Assembly: GCA_030280995.1 (NCBI GenBank)
Contig: JASXTE010000013.1
Coordinates: 17,099,001-17,163,000, forward strand
Direction of reading: 5' to 3'
DNA from: Hemileia vastatrix
Lineage: Eukaryota > Basidiomycota > Pucciniomycetes > Pucciniales > Zaghouaniaceae
DNA: 64,000 nt
Part shown: one piece after another, positions 35,338-46,286 of the stretch
Layout of the letters: the number at the start of each line of letters is the position of its first letter
How positions within the stretch are numbered: the first letter of the stretch is position 1
Notes under the pieces: model-generated
What the model was told of the DNA's origin: nothing
Seen by the model: only the letters and a program-made list of their open reading frames with translations
The model's database searches: none
Translations under genes and position numbers: made by a program

Positions 35338-37944
35338 CTACCCCAAAAAATGAGGGCATTCATCCCTTTCCAACAAACATAATTCACCAGAAGCCGTCCG
35401 TTTTATACGCCGCTTCTTGGTGCAAACACAACACTGGCACAGAGTAGTAATCCCTGGCCGTGTTTCCCAACCTTCATCTCCAGGAGGCGCTAACCGCATA
35501 TGTAACCTCCGCATATCTTCACCAGTGATTTCCAAACTAATCCCCATGCCAGCTTGATACCCTATCTTGGCCTCAAAATCCATCAAAAACGGACCACCAA
35601 GAACAGTTTTGACTGCTCCTCTGGCCACATAAAAGTGAACCTTACCAACAGATCCACCAATGCCTAACCTGACATGCTCAGCTGTACCTATCAGCTCTGT
35701 TTCATGCCCTCCAATGCCTCTGAGGTTTTCCCCAGTTCAACTTTTAATTGGCAAGCCTATACTCGTCGCTTTCTCCAATGAAATTAAATTAATTTGAGAC
35801 CCTGAATCAACCAAGGCCTTTACTTATTTACCGTTAAAAGTTACCACCAGGTAACCCAGGGGAGCGGAAAAATGTGTATCTACATCTTCCCCAAACTTTT
35901 CAACATTTTCACAAATATATTCCACCTCTCCAGTGGAAACCCGAAGCCTCGTCAAATGCTTCTTTTGCTTTTTAGCAAGCGCCCGACTAATCGTAAATAA
36001 CTCCCCCAAAGATAAGGGAATCTTCAGTTGATTCACCCTATCCAAAACTACGTCCATCGCATTAGCTTGACCAGAAACTACTGGCAGCTCATACTGGACC
36101 TTTGATTTAACAACCTTGGCCCTGGGTCCCTCTTGAGGTCCAACCAAGCCATCTTCACCCCCAATTATAAAATCTTCACTTTCTATAACCCTAACTCCAT
36201 CACCAGCTTCTTGCACTAATCCTGATCCATTGCTAGTCCTTCTTACACCCTCCATTGGGATGGGACCGCTAAAACTTGGTCTGGGTAGAGACACAAACGG
36301 TACATCCTCCTCAGAATCCGAATCATCCTCTGGCATAGGCTCACCATTTAAATCAAACTTGCCATAACTAGGGGGCCCCATATCAGCAATCCCCTTCTGC
36401 ATTTTATATAATTTGTCCTTAGAGTAAGGGTTCAATTTGTTGGTGGCAGTTTGAGCACTAGAATTTTTGTCCTTAGAGTAAGGGTTCACTTTGTTATTGG
36501 CCTTGCCAGGATTAGCCCTCAGTTGGCTTTGAATGCTACTCTTCGCCTTAGTAGCAGCTGCTCTTCTAGCAGCATTAACATCGTATTCGCCCGCCATACA
36601 ACTACCCTCGACTTGGGCAACCGTTGCCAGCTCTAAACCTCGAAAAGAAGTAGAAAATGTGGCTTTACTGACCTCTTTCTCTTTAACTTTGTCAGATTTT
36701 CCATCATTACCATTACCATTTTTGCCACCCTTGGCATTAACATCTTCATCATTTATCTCTTCAAATCTGGCTCTCCTTTCAGCCGTTAAATTTCTTCTGA
36801 CCAAATCAGAAGGAGACTGTCCATCACTGGGCTTGATGAACGAACCATCAGGGAATTTATAAACTTTACCATCAAATAAAACTTTCCCAGCATCCATATC
36901 CTTATCAAGAGCAAAACAAACAGTTGCTCTGTGCCCCCTCCTATTACAATAGGAGCACACCTTTGGCTCATCGTAGCCACCTCTATAACTACTACCACCA
37001 CTCCCACCATTTCTCCCATTGCCTGGGAAGCGGTTACCGTTATTATTGCCATTATAATTTTGACGTTCATAGCCTCTAGATTTATAAGAAGTTGACGTCA
37101 ACAAAGAAGCAATTGGGGCCTTGTTAGCCTTCTGTGTCTCTTGAACAAATATTTTTAATTTTTTAGTTAAATCGGCCAGGTGATCGACCATCTTATTATC
37201 CACATTACCCTCAACCTTTGCAGCCGGTAGTCCCATTTGAGCCTTCTTGGCCTCCTGAGCTTTGACCATGATATCTTTATTCTCAGCCAAAACTTCACTA
37301 ACCTTGCTAACATATTGAGTGCAGGACTCAAGATATTTGTCCAATGCCAATAACTTTAGATGGGCTTGAATTTTGTCCTTTATAACCTCCAAAGCCGGCA
37401 ATTTCTTCTCACCAATAGGCAGTTCCTTCATCGACTCTTTTCTTGAAAGATCCTTCAAGACGTCCATACAAATATCCCTGCTGCATGCTGACCAAAACAA
37501 ATCTTTTGCCTGGTTTTCATGCACTAACTCGTCCACCAGTATGAGATATTCAACCATTTCATCAAACTGAACAAACAGCTTTTTGAAGTCTGCCATAAGA
37601 GAAACACCACCCTTTGCTTGCCAGTCACCAACAATTTTATTGAGGTCCAACATGGTAAACCTAACACCCCATCTATCAACCATAGCTTTAGAAAGCTTAA
37701 CCCAATCCTTGTCCTTAAATGCCTGCATAGAAATAACCTCTTTTTCCACCTCCCTATCAGCAATAAAAAACCTAACTTGCTTCACCATATCCACATGAGA
37801 AGCACCATCAACAGCAGAAGCAGCTTCATACCTGCTAATGAACCATTTAACATCCTCCCCATCAAACTTTGGACCATCGCAAGGAACAATCCTAACTGAG
37901 GGAGTAAGAGGGTGAGAAGATCCAGAAGCAAAAGCAGAAGACAT
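35338..37944 (-). pseudogene. Gag-protease ORF of element 1, two in-frame stops
   Basis: One frame of 868 codons with TAA at 35,824 and TGA at 35,737. Residues 1-706 are Gag: a conserved N-terminal capsid-like region, then a Gly/Asn-rich basic stretch (about 290-320), a CCHC zinc knuckle (CSYCNRRGHRATVC, about 331-344) that binds RNA, and an acidic Pro-rich linker. After the first stop the frame enters an aspartic protease with the intact ALVDSGSQINLIS catalytic motif. The frame closes with its own stop at 35,338, so Gag-Pro and Pol were separate ORFs. The initiating ATG at 37,944 is about 160 bp after the primer-binding site. Confidence 0.88.
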
Positions 37945-38103
37945 CCCAATAAGTAAAGAAAAGCGTTAAAAACCGTTAAAATAAACAAGCCTCTTGCAGG
38001 CTAATAACAAAGATCGATTAGAGTTCCAAAGAATAAGCCTCTTGCAGGCTATTAACAAAGACCTTGACCCAAAAAAGTCCTGGAAAAAGCTAGATATTTC
38101 GAA

Positions 38104-38121
38104 ACCCCATGTTGGGCGCCA
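38104..38121 (-). promoter_or_regulatory. Primer-binding site of element 1
   Basis: Minus strand TGGCGCCCAACATGGGG begins two bases (GT) after the LTR end. It is closely similar to the element C site. Confidence 0.85.
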
Positions 38122-38123
38122 AC

Positions 38124-39158
38124 TATGGTAAGGTAAACTCTTACAGTCACCTTTCTGTAAGCATAATCTGGAGGAGATGTGTGGATTTACCTGAAAACCC
38201 CGTCCTTCCAAAAAAAAATAACAATATGGGAATTCTAAATCACTAAGCTAACCAGTCTACTTGGATCTGATTGATAAAAATAATGAAACTCTGATATGTT
38301 TAACGCTTATTGAGATTTAAAGAAAGTGGCTGTTGAGAAAGAAATACTGAATACAACAATTAAGGTGTACCAGTGAAAGATCTGAAAAGATTGACTTTAT
38401 GTTTTTATAATAATTTAAATTTTTATGAGACAGCAATAATCAAGTCCCAGTGATGAAGACCTTTCTAAAGATACCCTGTATGAAGTGTGATTTAAATTGT
38501 TGAGTAATAAAAATGAGACCGTGGTGATTAAGGATTAAGCTGTATGATGTATGATAATTGTAAGATGATGCCCAATTTCGAGTCTGAGAGGCTCTTAAGT
38601 ATACCTAGTCACGTGCCTAAGTTTCCCCTCCAGAGCTCAGCCAGAGCCCATCTGGAGCCCGTACGGAGCACGTACGGAGTCCGTCCGGACCTCCAGACTC
38701 AATTAGAACCTTAAAACTATAATAAAAAAATCTAGAAAAATTACACATGATAGAGCCACTTCCCCTTTACATTCCCGTCTAATTTTCGTAGTCTGCGCAG
38801 CTCTAATCACCCCGTGAAAATTTATTAAAGTTAAGTAATTTCTAAAAACGTAAATATTTCTATAAATCTTTAAAATTAACTTAAAAATATAAGAAAAATA
38901 GTAAAAATTCTGGGAAAATTTCACAAGGTTCTTGAGTGACTCTACTTGATACTTATAAACTTTTCAGACCGTAAAAATAAGTTTTCTCCGTAAAATAAAT
39001 TGTTTTCGCCTAGGCATTTGCTTTTGACCAATTTCTTCATATTTAAAACTCAAATAAATTAAATAAAACCCTTTTATAAAAAAAATAGCGCCAATCTTGC
39101 ACACCGTAATAACTCCATTTACGTATATAGGTGCCATACTAAACTTTAGGCTACCACA
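38124..39158 (-). repeat. 5' LTR of element 1
   Basis: 1,035 bp, TGTGGTAGCC ... CTTACCATA on the minus strand. Directly followed by GT and the primer-binding site. The outer end abuts the CCGG target duplication. Confidence 0.93.
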
Positions 39159-39162
39159 CCGG

Positions 39163-40571
39163 TTTAGAAGGTAAATTTTGGGAAGAAGTGGAAGAAGCAT
39201 GGATAGAGTGTTGGAAGGTGTGCTTGATTATTCTAGACATCTTCCAGTGGTCATCAAGGAGCTTTTTCCTCAAATTCTTTTCAAATTCATTCAGCAGACC
39301 ATGAAGAGCATATTCCTTAAGCATGTTAGAACACATCATGCTTAGGTGTTGCTTCATGTTGGCATTATCCAGCGTTAAGGTAATTTCTAGTGGTTAGCAA
39401 GTCTCGATTGTAGTTTCAGGAGGCGGGGTTCCAAATAAACAGAAGAATAGGATAAGTAATTGTTCTCTGTTAAAGAAACTGGATTTATTAATTTGGTACT
39501 TACAGATTGGGAGCTCATCAAATTTGTAAGCAGCCAGGATTTGAGCTGTTGAATAATTCTGAATGGATGTTGAAGGAAAATCAACCAGATAGAGGTATAG
39601 ATTCTCATGGTCATCCTCTAAATTGTGTCAAGAAGATGAAGGAGAAGAAGGAGGATCCAGTGGCCTGGTTAGAGCAGAAGGGCTTTTTTTTGTTGTTGTT
39701 TATATTATTGCTTGGCGCAGGTGGGTTAGATACTGGCGGAGGAGTGCCAGGTTGGTTGAAGAAAGGACCAGTAGAAGATAGCCTGGAAGCTGGTTGTGAA
39801 CTGCTGGATGAATTTTAAGAAGAACGGAAACTATCAGAGGAATAATTGGCGGCCAGAGGAGAGGTGAAGTTAGTTCTTCTTGAAGTAACAAGAGATTTTT
39901 GTTTGGGAGCAGTTTTGCATGCTCTGGTGTTTTCAGGAGGTCCTCTAGCAGGCCTTCTAGAGATGTTGGAATTTTTGGGGTTGTCTGATGAAGAATTTGG
40001 GTGTGTACACATTTCTCTGGGAGAGCTAGGAGGTTGGTGCGTAGAGTTGTTGGTGTTTAATGGTGGATTTTGGCTGTTATCTGGCTGAATTTGAGAGTTT
40101 TGAGCCTGATTTTTGCTTTCTGGAAAGGCGGGTGGCCTCCTGGATGTGGTCTAGAAGCCTGGGAGCTTATTATTAAGCTGTTTTAGCCGTATTTGCTGAG
40201 ATAAAGGCTGTTTCTTGAGAAGATAATGCAGGTCTTTTAGGGAGTGTTTTGGGAATAGAATGGTGTGATCTTCTGGAAGAAGCAGAAGATAAAGAAGAGG
40301 AAGCAGGTGAAGTTCTGGTGACCTGGTAGGAGATCTAGAAATATATTTATGTGAAGGTGAAGGCGGAGTTATTGGATAGTTGGGGTCTCTGTCACATCTT
40401 TTCTTTTTAGAGTTGCAGGAATCACAGGCTCTATTATAAAATTTGGCCTGAGGAGTAGGAAGAGTGAAAGTGCAAGGTCTGCACATGTGGATGCACTGTT
40501 TACAAGCATAGTCATTTGGAGCAGTGAAACAGGGAAGGTCCTATGGGTCAAAATCTGGGAATCTGGCCATG
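39163..40571 (-). pseudogene. Second antisense gene of element C (cysteine-cluster protein), split by element 1
   Basis: Starts with ATG at 40,571 on the minus strand. TAG at 40,541 follows, then a Cys-rich N-terminus (YACKQCIHMCRPC ... RACDSCNSKKKRC) resembling a zinc cluster, then a long Ser/Pro/Asn-rich region in the same frame with TAG at 40,151 and TAA at 39,815. A distal exon at about 39,357-39,163 encodes a charged helix (LLNEFEKNLRKKLLDD). The reading frame is cut at the CCGG site and resumes at 25,527. It is longer than its neighbour at 41,237-41,861. Intron positions between 39.4 and 39.8 kb were not resolved. Confidence 0.6.
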
Positions 40572-40724
40572 ATCTGTGAAGGAACAATAATGAAGAGAAA
40601 AGAGATGAATGAAAATTTTATCAGTGATGTGTAGATGATGAAGAAATAGTGGAAGTTCAGCAGGTTGCCTGCGGATAATTGTGCATGGAGGTGGCTCTGC
40701 CTTTTGTTTATGAAAAATGTGTTT

Positions 40725-41185
40725 AGTCCGTCAAGATTTAAACTAAACAATGCAGGAAGTCCGTCAAGACTTTAAACTGAACACTGGAAAGTCCATCAAG
40801 ACTTTAAAATGAGAAATGGTACAGTCCCCCAGTACTATAAACTGAGTATGGTTTGATGGTTGAGCCCTTCAGGACTATAAGCTGATAATGTGCTGTTGGT
40901 TTAATTTTGGCAGAGGGCATCCAAAGGGGGAGTCTCTGAATTCTGTTAAGGCAAGTGTGGGGGTAATTGATGAGCTGGCTGCTCTGCAGAACAGTTACCC
41001 CAGAATGTTAGTGTGATTCTTTGGTATTTAATGTTTTGATCTCTGGTTCTGTCTTTTTGATTTAGGTTTTGAGTCCCCCAAGAATATAAACTGAGGGTTT
41101 TGAGTCCACCAAGACTATAAAATGAGGGCTTTTAGTCCCCCAAGACTTAAAACTGAGGATTAGTCTCCCAAGAATTTAAACTGAG
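40725..41185 (+). repeat. H1 and H2 hairpins between the two antisense genes of element C
   Basis: Nine H1 copies: about 40,727, 40,759, 40,790, 40,823, 40,862, 41,068, 41,100, 41,133 and 41,160. Most read AGTCC(A/G/C)(C/T)CAAGACT then TTAAACTGA. An H2 hairpin lies at 40,960-41,001 (GGGGTAATTG / CAGTTACCCC with one G-T pair). The element's sense strand is plus, the same orientation relation as elsewhere. Confidence 0.75.
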
Positions 41186-41236
41186 GTAATTATTTTATTT
41201 TTTATTTCTAAATCAAGATTTTCAGGAAAGAAGAAA

Positions 41237-41861
41237 TTACAGAAAAGAATAAAAATATGTAACAAAATGTTCAGAATTGGCTTTGAACTGGTGAATGAGG
41301 TTCTTCCTTTTCTCAAGGTCCTGTGGATTCCTGGCAGAATTGGATTGGCAGTAATTTAGAATAAGATGCTTCTGTTGAGAAGAATGTTGTTGGAATTTGT
41401 CTTTGATTGTGGGCAAAGGATTAGGTGGGGGTGCTTCAATGGTTCCTACATTGTCATCATCACTGTCTGGATGGAAATGAACTGGAAAATTGTCAGATTG
41501 AATTTCAGTATGAAGAAGTATTGAGCTTACCATCAGAAGAACCAGGGATGGTAGAGCTAGTAGTTTTAGCGGGGTTGGCACTTTTTTTTGAAGCGTGTGA
41601 TTTGTTTACCAGTTTAGGGATCAGGATGGATGGCCTGGATCTTTTGGTGCTGGTAGAAAGTGGATCAGGCTGTGGAGAAGGAGAAGATGTTGAAGAGGAC
41701 AATGGACCAGTTCTGAAACAATTATTCTTCCTAGAGTGACAAGCATCACAGGAGATTATGTAGGGATGAGGCAGTGGTGTGATGGTACAGATGAGATTGT
41801 TGTCAATGCAGTATTGGCAAGGACCCATGTCAGTAGCAGATTTGGAAAGAAGGCTGAACAT
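41237..41861 (-). CDS. Antisense Zn2Cys6-type protein of element C, intact
   Basis: Two exons (41,861-41,531 and 41,481-41,237) joined by a 49-bp GT-AG intron in phase give 191 residues without a stop. The N-terminus has C-x2-C-x6-C-x12-C-x2-C-x6-C (PCQYCIDNNLIC ... SCDACHSRKNNC), matching the fungal Zn2Cys6 spacing, followed by a Ser/Pro-rich basic linker (SSSTSSPSPQP, KRSR) and an acidic stretch (DSDDDN). The C-terminal half (LILNYCQSNSARNPQDLEKRK ... FYSFL) parallels the C-terminal domain of the element 1 and B copies. It is read opposite to gag-pol and starts about 50 bp from the 3' LTR. A role as a DNA-binding regulator, of the element or of host genes, is inference. The ATG at 41,861 was chosen; a second Met lies just before the first Cys. 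Confidence 0.75.
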
Positions 41862-41898
41862 GGTGGTTGTAATGAAGGAGAATGTGGAAATTCTCTAT

Positions 41899-42969
41899 AG
41901 GAGGGAAGATGTGGTCTTCCAACTGTGGCAGAGCCCTTTGTTGGTCTATTTGGTGTTGTTTTTATATGTCTTAAATGGCATTATTTAATAATTGGGAGTT
42001 TTTCTTGAATTATTCAGCAAATATTTAAACTGTGGGTATGTGGGTACTACCATTAGATAGCCCCTTCTTTTCTCTATATTTTATGTCCTGTTGACATTTT
42101 TCAGATTTAAAGTATTAAGGGGATGATTTCTCATTTTTTATTTAAAAAGATAGCTGTTTAATTTTGTTTTTTGTGTTTTACAGGCTAACCTTAAGTCTTA
42201 GGGTTAAGTGCTTAGTAAAATAGAATGGGCTAATTTTCTCTACATTTGATTTCTAAATGTTGTTATAGCCTAATTATGTGTTTTAAAGGTTTTAGTAGTC
42301 ATAGTAAATTTTTCTAAGTATTTTGGGTATTTTTGGAGGTTTTTGGTGGTTTTCTGGCTTCAGGGTGGTCCAGCCGCCTCAGGCGGACCACCTGGCTTAG
42401 TGCTAAAAGGCTGGGATGCGTTTCTAGAGAGTTTTTATGCAATTAGGCACTTAAAAACGCCAAATTTGTTGTTTTGCATGGGCTTGTAGATAGTGGTCTG
42501 TGTGTATATAGTGAATAAGACAGTTTGGGGCAACTTTAGTTATCATACAACCATTGGGAGGTGATATCCTTGTTCCTCACTCAGTTTTCACTCTTTTTTG
42601 GCCACAATTGTCTGTGTTGGCTGCAAGGTGAGTTCTCCATTTAACTTAACTTGGCAACTGGTTTCTCTGGTATAGTCTTGAAAACTATATCAAGCATTAT
42701 GGCTGTCTCTGGAATGGATTTGCAACCTACATCAAGTATCATTGCTTTCTCTGGTGTGGACAATTGTCTACATTTCAGTTCTTTGGTTTGGTAGTCTGTT
42801 TGGAGACTACTTTCTTGGCTGATCAGGCAGTCAAGTGTGTTGGAAAGGGGCTTTAGCAACAGGAACCAATTTACTGTAGCAGGTAAATCTTACTTTATTT
42901 TTCTAAAAGGACAGGGGATTTTCTCTCTGGGTTTTCTCCAACTCACTTGGTCAAGGCCTATACACCACA
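41899..42969 (+). repeat. Polypurine tract and 3' LTR of element C
   Basis: GGAGGGAAGA at 41,900-41,909 precedes TGTGGTCTTCCAACTG. The LTR then parallels 15,009-16,080, including the three-copy internal repeat (about 42,655-42,770). It ends near 42,969 with CACCACA, whereas the 5' copy continues with GCTAGTACTATAGG; so one of the two ends has been rearranged and no matching target duplication is visible. Confidence 0.75.
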
Positions 42970-43857
42970 GAAAATTTGGGGGGGTATTGCTAGCAATACC
43001 CCTCATTTAAAAATTTTGGGAAGTGGTTGGAAAGCTGTTGGAAGGCTGTTGGGAGTTCATTGTGAAACCAGATTTATATTAATTGGACAAAGATTTGGTA
43101 ATCAGTTAGACCTAGGTTCAACCAAACTCAATCACAGGTTTCTTGGAGCTTGGTGATTACTTTGATTTTGAGCTGAGCACAGATTGAGCAAAGCTTGAAC
43201 ATATCACTTAACATATCATAAAATTCACTTTCCCATCTTGTGGAAAGCAAAATTTGATATTCGTTCTAAGAATATCTACATATATTTTCTTGCCAAGTTG
43301 GTAACAGAAGGTTAAACTGTAGTATCTCAATTATTACACTAGACTACATAGATATTTGATAAAACATACAATTCAAATCAATTTTAATATTATTGAGATC
43401 ACCATAAGTGTCTGTCCAAAGACTTACAAAAAGTATGTTAGTATCAAGACATCGTTCTAGGTAGTAGTTTCAATTTGGATTTTGAACTGACATCTAAAGC
43501 ATTTTACTATTAGACAGAAACATAAATAAGTGTAATAAGAGTGAAATTATTCTATTTTGTGATTATAATGTAACAATAAAGCACATTTTTATTGATAAAA
43601 TTTTTCTTCCTCCACAAACCAAAATTTACTCTATAGGCTCAAGATTTATTTTTAAGCCATATTATTCATTTCAGTTATCATTGATTTACTTCCAATATTT
43701 ATTAAAAAGATAATAATAATACATGTGAAAGAATTATGAGCTTAGCATAGCATATGCTAAAAAGTTATTTTGTCGTTTTATTCAAAACTGATTCTTCATT
43801 TTTTGCTTCAATTCATCTTTTAACAACCACTATCTTCAGATACTATTCTTACTTAAT
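42970..43857. other. Intergenic; contains a perfect 22-bp palindrome
   Basis: The palindrome at 42,981-43,002 has arms GGGGTATTGCT / AGCAATACCCC with no spacer, set between A/T-rich flanks just outside the element C LTR. The remainder up to the SNF2 gene shows no gene or repeat that I recognise. Confidence 0.6.
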
Positions 43858-46286
43858 ATGTCAAGTCTCAGATGTGTTGGACAGTTCTCAATAACAATCG
43901 ATCAAATTTATATGAATGTAATTTCAAGATTTCAAAACTCACCGACCCCCACGATTTTACAATGAGGCCATTCGAATGTTCATATTTTTGGACTATTTGA
44001 AGAAAGAAAACCAACCCTTGTCGGTAATCTTTCTCAAGTGCAGAGTCAGCACATTGGACCTTTATTGGGTGACATTGGCTCTGGATCTCACCATTTAAAC
44101 CAAAGAAGTGCCTTGAATCCTATGAAGCCTTTCTATTTTCATGCTTACTTGGTTCCAGTTTTTGGTAATCAGTATCAACTTTGGGGATGCCTCTTTTCTT
44201 CAAGTACACTAATCAGTCTTGCTAAAGAAGCATTTTCTTCTGCACAAATCAATTTATGTCCAATCCTGAACTACGACTCCACTATCTTTTTTAATATCCC
44301 ACATGTAATTTTTGAAGGCTCTTTCCAAATATCTCAGAGTACTCAAGATTGGAAAGCTGATCAACTTATCCGAGGAATCAAAACAGTTCTCAAAACACAT
44401 CAACTTCAAGCAATAAATTTTATGATTGACAATGAACAAATGTTAAAGGAAAAGTTGGATATCATGTGGAGGCACCAGGACAACCATTGGCTTAGAACTG
44501 GATTCGATGACTATAAAGATCAGTTTCCTAACAATCAATTAACGCCTGAAGGAAATGGGTCAATACTTGCTGATGATATGGGTTTGGGAAAGACACTTTC
44601 AACTCTTTCTCTTATAAGTGCAACTCAAGGTGAAGCAAGACAATTCCAGGTATCAGAAAATCAAGAAGGTATTAATCGGAGTTCAGTCACACTGATTATA
44701 TGCCCCCTGGCAACACTATCGAATTGGACCAATGAAATAAGTGTGCACTTTGAAGATAATGCACTTCCTTTCAAGGTTCTTTATGGGAAGGATTGTCAAA
44801 ATACTAATGTCAATGAGCTACAGGACACTGCTATTGTTTTAACGACCTATGAAATAGCTAGCCCAACGATGACAAAAAATCAAAGCCAAAAAAAGATACC
44901 GGTGACTCAAATGCTCTTTTGGTATAGAGTTGTTTTAGATGAAGCTCAGTTAGTGCCCATTTCTATATCTAAAACTTAAAACTTAATTTTTATAATCAAT
45001 TTTTATAAATATTCTTTTAGTTACATTAAAAATCCTTACTCGCAGAGGGCTCAAACAATATTTGACTTGGAATCACAACACCGACTATGCTTGAGTGGAA
45101 CTCCACTTCAGAACAGGCCCACTGACCTTCAAAGTCTCATATTTTTTCTTAGAATCGAAAAGTGGCAAGAAGACTGGTTATGGAAGAATTTCCTTTTTCC
45201 AGGTTTGCAAAAAGGAAAGGCTAATTCTATTAAATCAATCAATCACTTAATGAAAGTCATAAGCCTACGTAGAACAAAGGATGCAATTTTGTCTCTTCCA
45301 AAAAAGATTCAAAGGGGGATATCGGTTCAATTAGCAGATCCATGGAGGTCTAAACTTGATGTGCTTAAAGAAGGATTCACTGAGCGATATGGGCCCTCCA
45401 GAAGCACTGACTTCCCTTGGGACTCATCTGAGTTTCTAAGAGAGCTGATGATTTTAAGAAAATTCTGCAACCATCCAATCTACAAAAATCTGGATGAAAC
45501 TCCAACTTTTGATTTCACCTGGCAGCATTCCGCAAAGATTTGTCATCTTATAGGCCACTTAAAAAACTTTTTGTCTGGTGAAAGGGATATAAATTTTCCA
45601 AAAGCTGTTATATTCTCCAACTTTGCAGACTTTTTGCAGATGTAAGTGATTCTATAATGAATTGTTTTACAAAATTGTGTTGGCTTATTAAAAACAATTT
45701 TCTAATATTTCAAAATAGAATAAAAATGGCTTTAGATGACCACAATATTAGGTATACCCAGCTTACGGGTGAACTCAGCAGGACAAAGCGAGACAAAAAT
45801 ATGCATGAATTCCATTTTAATAAAAATTGCCAAGTTTTGGTTGGAACGATTCAGGCTGCAGGAGTGGGTATAGATCTCAGGTGTGCTCAAAATGTATATA
45901 TAATGGTGAGCTCAATGTCTTTTGTTTCATATTAAGAACAAAAATATTAAATTTTTTATATGTTCAATGTTGAAATAGGAGCCAAATTGGAATCCAGCAG
46001 TTGAGCAACAGGCTGTTGATCGGCTGTATAGAATGGGGCAGCAAAATGAAGTAAATGTTTTGAATTATTTTGTACAAGGAAGTATAGAATTAAGCATGTA
46101 TAAGATTCAAAGGAAAAAAATGGAGCTAACAATGTAAGCCAAATTTCATTTCTATAAATTTTAATGATAATAGTAATCATTAAAATTATGTTTTTGTTTT
46201 CAAGGCTAAGTGTCCCAAACAGTGGAAATGAGGAGTATGAGTGTGCAAACCTGTTATTAAGGGAGTTTGTCAATCACTCACATTAG
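43858..46286 (+). pseudogene. SNF2-family helicase (Rad5/HLTF-like without RING), one premature stop
   Basis: Five exons (43,858-44,948; 45,021-45,641; 45,719-45,905; 45,979-46,133; 46,205-46,286) give a 712-codon frame. Motifs in order: ADDMGLGKT (ATP binding, about residue 237), CPLATLSNW, DEAH (about 361-364, completed only by splicing across intron 1), LSGTPLQN (about 387), LRKFCNHP, FSNFADFL, GVGIDLR (about 618) and DRLYRMGQ (about 646). These define a Swi2/Snf2 DNA translocase. No RING finger lies between the lobes. A TGA at 43,963 (codon 36) interrupts the start; translation from a later Met, or an unrecognised first intron, could keep the motor intact. Its stop overlaps the end of the convergent gene by 17 bp. 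Confidence 0.8.

Larger units (their letters stand above)
25528..39158 (-). mobile_element. Element 1: near full-length Ty3/gypsy retrotransposon inserted in element C
   Basis: Flanked by CCGG on both sides (25,524-25,527 and 39,159-39,162). Both LTRs are 1,035 bp once the nested solo LTR and its ACGT duplication are removed, and both read TGTGGTAGCC ... TTACCATA, a TG/TA rather than TG/CA terminus. On the minus strand the order is 5' LTR, PBS, Gag-Pro, spacer, Pol, hairpin region, antisense zinc-cluster gene, polypurine tract, 3' LTR. The LTRs look very similar, and the coding regions carry only a handful of stops, so it is the youngest of the related copies. Confidence 0.93.

Noticed and set aside
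36451..37899. Several plus-strand open frames opposite Gag
   Set aside because: Shadows of the minus-strand Gag ORF; no motifs and different in element C.
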